49,084 nucleotides of DNA, from contig DATKMQ010000040.1 in the NCBI GenBank assembly GCA_035541755.1, positions 1 through 49,084 of the forward strand, given 5' to 3'. This document shows positions 45,268-49,084 of the stretch, in pieces (the stretch's first letter is position 1; the number at the start of each line of letters is the position of its first letter). The stretch is from Syntrophorhabdaceae bacterium. GTDB taxonomy: Bacteria; Desulfobacterota; Syntrophorhabdia; Syntrophorhabdales; Syntrophorhabdaceae. The translations under genes and the position numbers were made by a program. Below the pieces are notes generated by a model that saw only the letters and a program-made list of their open reading frames with translations, was not told the DNA's origin and did no database searches.

Positions 45268-45328
45268 ACTAGTCGATTCTCCATTCAATATAGTTGCCCA
45301 TTGATGACGTTTTCCTTAATATCGTCAG

Positions 45329-46456
45329 TTATAAGCTTCGAATCTTTTCACTGAAAACTTTCTCCAATTCTGCAAGCGCCACCTTAAGATCAGCCTCCTC
45401 GATGGTCGGACCGCACCAGAAACGGTAGCCGGCGGGTGCATCCTTGTAAGAGTTGATGTCATGCGCGATGTTTTTCTTGCTCAGATCCGACGCGATACTT
45501 TTCAAGAATTTGCTCCTTTCATCGGCACCAAGTGCATTGACCTTGGGATGGGTCACGCTCAAACAAACGGACGTATTGGAGCGCACGTTCGGGTCATCGG
45601 CCAGAAACTCTATCCAGTCAGTTTTTGCCACCCAGTCGGCCACTACTTTCAGGTTGCCCTGACTTTTTTTAATAAGACCGGAAAGGCCGATCTTGCCTGC
45701 CCAATCCAGAGCGTCCAGATAGTCTTCCACACAGATCATCGAAGGTGTGTTGATGACGTCCCCCTCGAAGATCGCCTTATTAATTTTGCCGCCCTTCTTG
45801 AGGCGGAAAATCTTAGGCATCGGCCAGGGCGGATCGTATGATTCCAGGCGCGCGACCGCCTTGGGGCTTAAAATCAAAATGCCGTGCGCGGCCTCACCGC
45901 CCAGACATTTCTGCCAGGAGAATGTCAAAACATCAACCTTGCTCCAGTCTATTTCCATCGCAAATGCGGCGCTGGTGGCATCACATAAAGACAGGCCTTC
46001 GCGGTTGGCCGGAATCCAATTATAGTCAGGAATCTTAACGCCGCTGGTTGTCCCGTTGGCCACAAACACCACGTCATTTGTCCAGTCGACCGACTTTAAA
46101 TCGGGCAATTTGCCATAATCGACCTTGATGATTTTTGGATTGAGCTTGAGCTGTTTGGCAACATCTGTTGCCCAGCCATCTGAAAAGCTTTCCCAGACCA
46201 ATACGGTAACCGGCTTGGGGCCAAGCAGACTCCACATGGCGCACTCATAGGCGCCGGTATCAGAAGCCGGCATAATGCCCACCAGGTAATCTGCCGGAAT
46301 ATCCAATAATTTTCGTGTATCGTTAATGGCTTTGACGATTCTTTCTTTGCCGAGCGCGGATCGATGGGATCGGCCGACCGGCGCATTCTTCAGTGCATCG
46401 AAACTCCACGACGGTCTCTTGCTGCATGGTCCGGAACTAAAATTAGGATTTTGCAT
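45329..46456 (-). CDS. serC: phosphoserine aminotransferase (archaeal/alpha-proteobacterial type)
   Basis: This 375-residue PLP enzyme converts 3-phosphohydroxypyruvate and glutamate to phosphoserine. NPNFSSGPCSKRPSWSF at the N-terminus and FSWQKCLGGEAAHGILIL with the probable PLP lysine match the SerC subfamily known from Methanosarcina and alpha-proteobacteria, not the common E. coli form. HRSALGKERI and CDATSAAFAMEI are also typical. AAGGAGCG lies seven bases before the ATG. serA is not adjacent. Confidence 0.9.
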   Translation of the reverse strand: MQNPNFSSGPCSKRPSWSFDALKNAPVGRSHRSALGKERIVKAINDTRKLLDIPADYLVGIMPASDTGAYECAMWSLLGPKPVTVLVWESFSDGWATDVAKQLKLNPKIIKVDYGKLPDLKSVDWTNDVVFVANGTTSGVKIPDYNWIPANREGLSLCDATSAAFAMEIDWSKVDVLTFSWQKCLGGEAAHGILILSPKAVARLESYDPPWPMPKIFRLKKGGKINKAIFEGDVINTPSMICVEDYLDALDWAGKIGLSGLIKKSQGNLKVVADWVAKTDWIEFLADDPNVRSNTSVCLSVTHPKVNALGADERSKFLKSIASDLSKKNIAHDINSYKDAPAGYRFWCGPTIEEADLKVALAELEKVFSEKIRSL

Positions 46457-46848
46457 AAATAACGCTCCTTAAAATGAATTTTCGAAAACTGTCACTTTCT
46501 TACCGGTATCGCTACCTGCTTATCTCGCATTATATCCCCTGCACCATGTAGAAGAGCGACGACCCTCACCGATTTCCCGGTTCTCCCAGCCGAATGCAGG
46601 GCAATCGAGACCTTTTCGCAGAGTATAGTATTTTCTCGCAAGAAAGGCCGAATTACAAGTAGAAAGTTATACGGTTGAGGCCGAGCCGTACAGACCGTGC
46701 TGTGCCGGCATCCCAAAAAGGAATACACTTATTCCGGCCGAACCGACGTTACCCCTTCAAATAGAAAGCAATATCAGGTGAGCGGGTTAGGCACCTTCAA
46801 GAAATTCCCTTTATCTCTTGGTCCGTTTAGTGCTACTGTAATAGCCTT
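46457..46848. other. gene-poor divergent region between serC and the Cys/His-rich gene
   Basis: This 392-base gap holds the divergent starts of serC and the small metal-binding protein. A minus-strand frame (46492-46728) has no ribosome binding site and no family resemblance. TATACT near 46625 on the minus strand could be a -10 box but has no good -35. I see nothing else in it. Confidence 0.4.
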
Positions 46849-47091
46849 ATGGCAGATTGCAAACGATGCGGTAGAGATAGTGAAGATCCGAAGACAATAA
46901 CCTGCTCCCCTCAACCAATAGAGTATCAGGACGATATATCTATTCGACGCCTGCCCTATCCGGAAGATACAAAGGAACAGTGTCCCGTGTGCCATGTGAC
47001 GCCGGGTGGCTTTCACCATGAAGGCTGTTATATGGAGAGATGTCCCAGGTGCGGAAAAAGACTCATATCCTGCGGATGCCCAAAAAAATAA
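46849..47091 (+). CDS. Cys/His-rich small metal-binding protein
   Basis: This 80-residue protein has three knuckle motifs: ADCKRCGRD at the start, CPVCHVTPGGFHHEGCYMER in the middle and CPRCGKRLISCGC at the end. The spacing is that of a treble zinc-ribbon family with a conserved GGxHHxGC centre, found as lone genes in several bacterial phyla. Function is unknown. The ribosome binding site is poor, so the identity rests on the motif pattern. Confidence 0.75.
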   Translation: MADCKRCGRDSEDPKTITCSPQPIEYQDDISIRRLPYPEDTKEQCPVCHVTPGGFHHEGCYMERCPRCGKRLISCGCPKK

Positions 47092-47250
47092 AGTCCCCCC
47101 GTTTCAGTCCATCTGAGGGGAGATGTCTTGCCCGAAGGGGCGCGAAACGGCGGGATTGGTTGGCTCAAGTGATTCTGAGGATACAACAAGAAGGCTATTC
47201 ATTCGTATTCTTGTGTTGCAGTACGTTGCGGGAAACGTTAGGTATTATCA

Positions 47251-48381
47251 TCAATCGCTCTGTGAAGGGCACCGGTCTCCATTCGTTTCACTCGTCAATT
47301 CAGCCATCAATTCTTTGACCGTTGTACGCCTGTCGACGCGGTAACCGTTCACACCCACGGTGTACAAAGGTGCCTCTTGTAGATGATTGTGACCGGCAGA
47401 GCTTAAAAGGCCATTGCATATACAGAAGCTCGTGCCATCATCAACTCTCGCCCGACATTGGTTAAACACACCATTCCTGTCCTGTCTTAAAATATAGCCC
47501 TTGTCGCAGAGAGGCTTTCTCTCCCGATGTAGGGCATTCTGGTACATGGGTGATTCCTTGATGACCATGAACGGAAGACCGCAGGGAGAGCCAGGACTGT
47601 GAGACACGATAATATCTTCCCTGCGTGCGTTGATAACGGCCTGCTTGTAGGCGTCAGTGGCACTGCTCTCGTTGGTAACCAGAAAACGCGTGCCCATCTG
47701 CACTCCGTCGGCACCCATCTTGAGGAATCTCACGATGTCATCATGGGTGTAAATACCACCTGCGACGATAACCGGAAAATCCCCATGCTTCCCGGCCATT
47801 TCTTTTACGGGGGGCAAAAGATTTTCGAGCTTGTTTGATTCGAGATAGATGTCCTCCAGCTTGAAACCCAAATGTCCACCAGCAAGCGGCCCCTCGAGCA
47901 CGACGGCGTCAGGCCTGTACCCAGTCCGCTCCCATTTCTTGCATATAAGTTCGAGCGCCCTTGCCGAAGAGACGATTGGGATTAGTGCGGTTTCACCAGG
48001 TTTTTGGATAACCGGCAGGCCGAGCGGTAATCCTCCCCCGGAGACGATAACGTCCGCCCCGGCATCGATTGCACCCCTTACGGTGTCGTCATAGCTTTTC
48101 ATGAGGGCTACCATGATGTTGATGCCTGCCACGCCGCCTCTCGCCTTTGCGAGAGAAACCTCTTCGTAGGCTGCTTCGTAGGTCTTCAAATTTTTGCCAT
48201 TTCTTACGGAGACAAGCCTGTCTAAGGCTGCGCTCGATACGACCCCCAGGCCTCCTTCTTGCGCGACGGCACTGGCCAGGGGAGACAACGATACGCCCAC
48301 ACCCATGCCTCCCTGAACAATGGGTATCTTTATTGTCTTTCCTTTTATTACGAGGGGCGGCAGCGCCTGTCTAAAATCCAT
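47251..48381 (-). CDS. nitronate monooxygenase-family FMN enzyme
   Basis: This 376-residue TIM-barrel flavoprotein starts with PIVQGGMGVGVSLSPLASAV and contains VVLEGPLAGGHLGFKLE, VIVAGGIYTHDDIVRFLKMG and ADGVQMGTRFLVTNE, the FMN-binding signatures of 2-nitropropane dioxygenase and FabK relatives. A cysteine-rich stretch (FNQCRARVDDGTSFCICNG) near residue 320 distinguishes a subgroup common in anaerobes. Because an anaerobe would not use oxygen, the true substrate may differ. AAGGACT precedes the ATG. Confidence 0.85.
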   Translation of the reverse strand: MDFRQALPPLVIKGKTIKIPIVQGGMGVGVSLSPLASAVAQEGGLGVVSSAALDRLVSVRNGKNLKTYEAAYEEVSLAKARGGVAGINIMVALMKSYDDTVRGAIDAGADVIVSGGGLPLGLPVIQKPGETALIPIVSSARALELICKKWERTGYRPDAVVLEGPLAGGHLGFKLEDIYLESNKLENLLPPVKEMAGKHGDFPVIVAGGIYTHDDIVRFLKMGADGVQMGTRFLVTNESSATDAYKQAVINARREDIIVSHSPGSPCGLPFMVIKESPMYQNALHRERKPLCDKGYILRQDRNGVFNQCRARVDDGTSFCICNGLLSSAGHNHLQEAPLYTVGVNGYRVDRRTTVKELMAELTSETNGDRCPSQSD

Positions 48382-48435
48382 AGTCCTTGCTTCACTATCT
48401 ACGAGATCAAAACGATAGCTCTTTTAACTAACTTA

Positions 48436-48450
48436 AGGCATGGCATGCCT
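48436..48450. promoter_or_regulatory. 15-base palindrome upstream of the nitronate monooxygenase gene
   Basis: AGGCATG-G-CATGCCT is a perfect inverted repeat centred about 62 bases upstream of the start codon at 48381. GTTCAGG (48462-48468) and CCTGAAC (48497-48503) form a second, wider inverted repeat just beyond. Either could bind a regulator. The 327-base gap 48382-48708 holds no gene. Confidence 0.4.
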
Positions 48451-48648
48451 GATCAAAAGCCGTTCAGGACAACCACGAGACGATCAGTTCGTCCCCCCTG
48501 AACCGGTTCTCATTCTGGTCAGGCGTGTCATAGCGCCACATAACTACCATATTGCCGATATCTTCCGTATTGATACGGGCCTCTTAAGTTAAACAGGCCA
48601 GGGCCTTCTTTCGCCCGAGCAAAGTTAGGTAGTGGTCCCGCTCGGTTA

Positions 48649-48666
48649 AGGCACTAGAAAGTGCCT
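48649..48666 (-). terminator. terminator-like hairpin after the cold-shock gene
   Basis: AGGCACT (48649-48655) and AGTGCCT (48660-48666) form a seven-pair stem with a four-base loop, 42 bases downstream of the cold-shock stop codon. Only TTAA follows on the minus strand, so intrinsic termination would be weak. Confidence 0.4.
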
Positions 48667-48708
48667 CCCGCTACGGAAAACTCTTACACACGGAAACGGG
48701 GTTCAGTC

Positions 48709-48909
48709 TTATATTTTGCGAACGTTCTCCGCGGCAGGTCCCTTTTGACCTTTAACAACATCGAAAGTGACCCGATCACCCTCGGAAAGCGATTTATAAC
48801 CTTCTCCCTGGATCGCTGAATGGTGAACGAATACGTCTTTGCCGCCTTCCTGCTCGATAAACCCGAATCCCTTTGAATCGTTAAACCATTTAACTCTTCC
48901 TTCTGCCAT
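48709..48909 (-). CDS. cold-shock family RNA-binding protein
   Basis: This 66-residue OB-fold protein carries RNP1 (KGFGFI) and RNP2 (DVFVHHS), with [20 protein letters not shown] near the start. Such proteins bind single-stranded RNA and DNA and melt secondary structure. GGAGAGGGG lies directly before the ATG. A TCACGTGA palindrome is present about 45 bases upstream. It is a stand-alone gene; no cold-shock leader can be assigned. Confidence 0.95.
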   Translation of the reverse strand: MAEGRVKWFNDSKGFGFIEQEGGKDVFVHHSAIQGEGYKSLSEGDRVTFDVVKGQKGPAAENVRKI

Positions 48910-49084
48910 TTTCCCCTCTCCTTGTATTTTGGTCCTGGCTATAGACTCACGTGAAACAGTGAATACGAGTCGTTTGCGGAGGAATACAACGCCCCATTCC
49001 TTCGGCCAGGTATTCTGGACAATTTGAAACCGACAAAGCTTTCTAGCCTGCGGTCTTCCTTATTCGTGAAAAGCCTCCAGTCTC

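Noticed and set aside
46492-46728. 78-codon minus-strand frame upstream of serC
   Set aside because: No ribosome binding site and no recognisable motif; kept only as part of the intergenic entry.
1-49084. CRISPR arrays, transposase genes, prophage or toxin-antitoxin pairs
   Set aside because: I looked for regularly spaced repeats, DDE/integrase motifs and paired small genes and saw none.

Overview
The window is a bacterial chromosome segment dominated by housekeeping operons. Tol-Pal lipoproteins indicate a Gram-negative envelope, and a four-subunit 2-oxoacid:ferredoxin oxidoreductase indicates anaerobic metabolism. The gene orders tuf-rpmG-tRNA(Trp)-secE-nusG-rplKAJL-rpoBC, ffh-rpsP-khpA-rimM-trmD-(RNA methylase)-rplS-rnhB-yraN and tmk-holB-ricT-metG fit Desulfobacterota (former Deltaproteobacteria). 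A Syntrophorhabdus-like anaerobe is my best guess, but this is inference from synteny and protein style, not a database result.

Layout. 1-11843 (+): end of EF-Tu, L33, tRNA-Trp, SecE, NusG, L11, L1, L10, L7/L12, RpoB, RpoC, with a folded L10 leader and an rplL-rpoB hairpin. The strong rpoC terminator lies inside the 3' end of the convergent cpoB gene. 11823-15418 (-): a LysR regulator overlapping tolB, then pal and cpoB. 15687-18673 (+): ferredoxin plus alpha, beta and gamma subunits of a VOR/KOR-type oxidoreductase and a tandem-ACT protein. 18674-19187: a gene-free stretch rich in inverted repeats. 19188-26022 (+): ffh to larC, a tightly overlapping cluster for translation, RNA modification and repair that runs into the nickel-pincer cofactor genes larB and larC. 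26059-33365 (-): a response regulator, DUF721, metG, ricT, holB, tmk, efp, pepQ and a tiny TPR gene. 33478-36768 (-): a transcription unit headed by a lone rplC with its own promoter, then queD, folE2, a lipoprotein, a DUF2007 protein and yqeC. 36970-39724 (+): an HDOD protein and a hybrid histidine kinase. 40113-48909 is looser accessory DNA: a zinc-ribbon protein, a large multi-PAS hybrid kinase, an MFS exporter flanked by imperfect 40-42 bp direct repeats, a phosphoserine aminotransferase, a Cys/His-rich small protein, a nitronate monooxygenase-like enzyme and a cold-shock protein.

How the parts work together. Most of the window builds and runs the transcription and translation machinery and protein export (SecE, SRP). 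The oxidoreductase supplies reduced ferredoxin and acyl-CoA from 2-oxoacids, possibly under amino-acid sensing through the ACT protein. FolE2 and QueD supply the first steps toward 7-deazaguanine (queuosine) nucleosides. LarB/LarC and YqeC point to nickel-pincer and selenium cofactor use. No clear new defence or mobile system is visible. The more unusual signals are the orphan rplC unit, the structured DNA before ffh, a probable CTG start codon, a terminator embedded in an opposing gene, and the repeat-flanked exporter.
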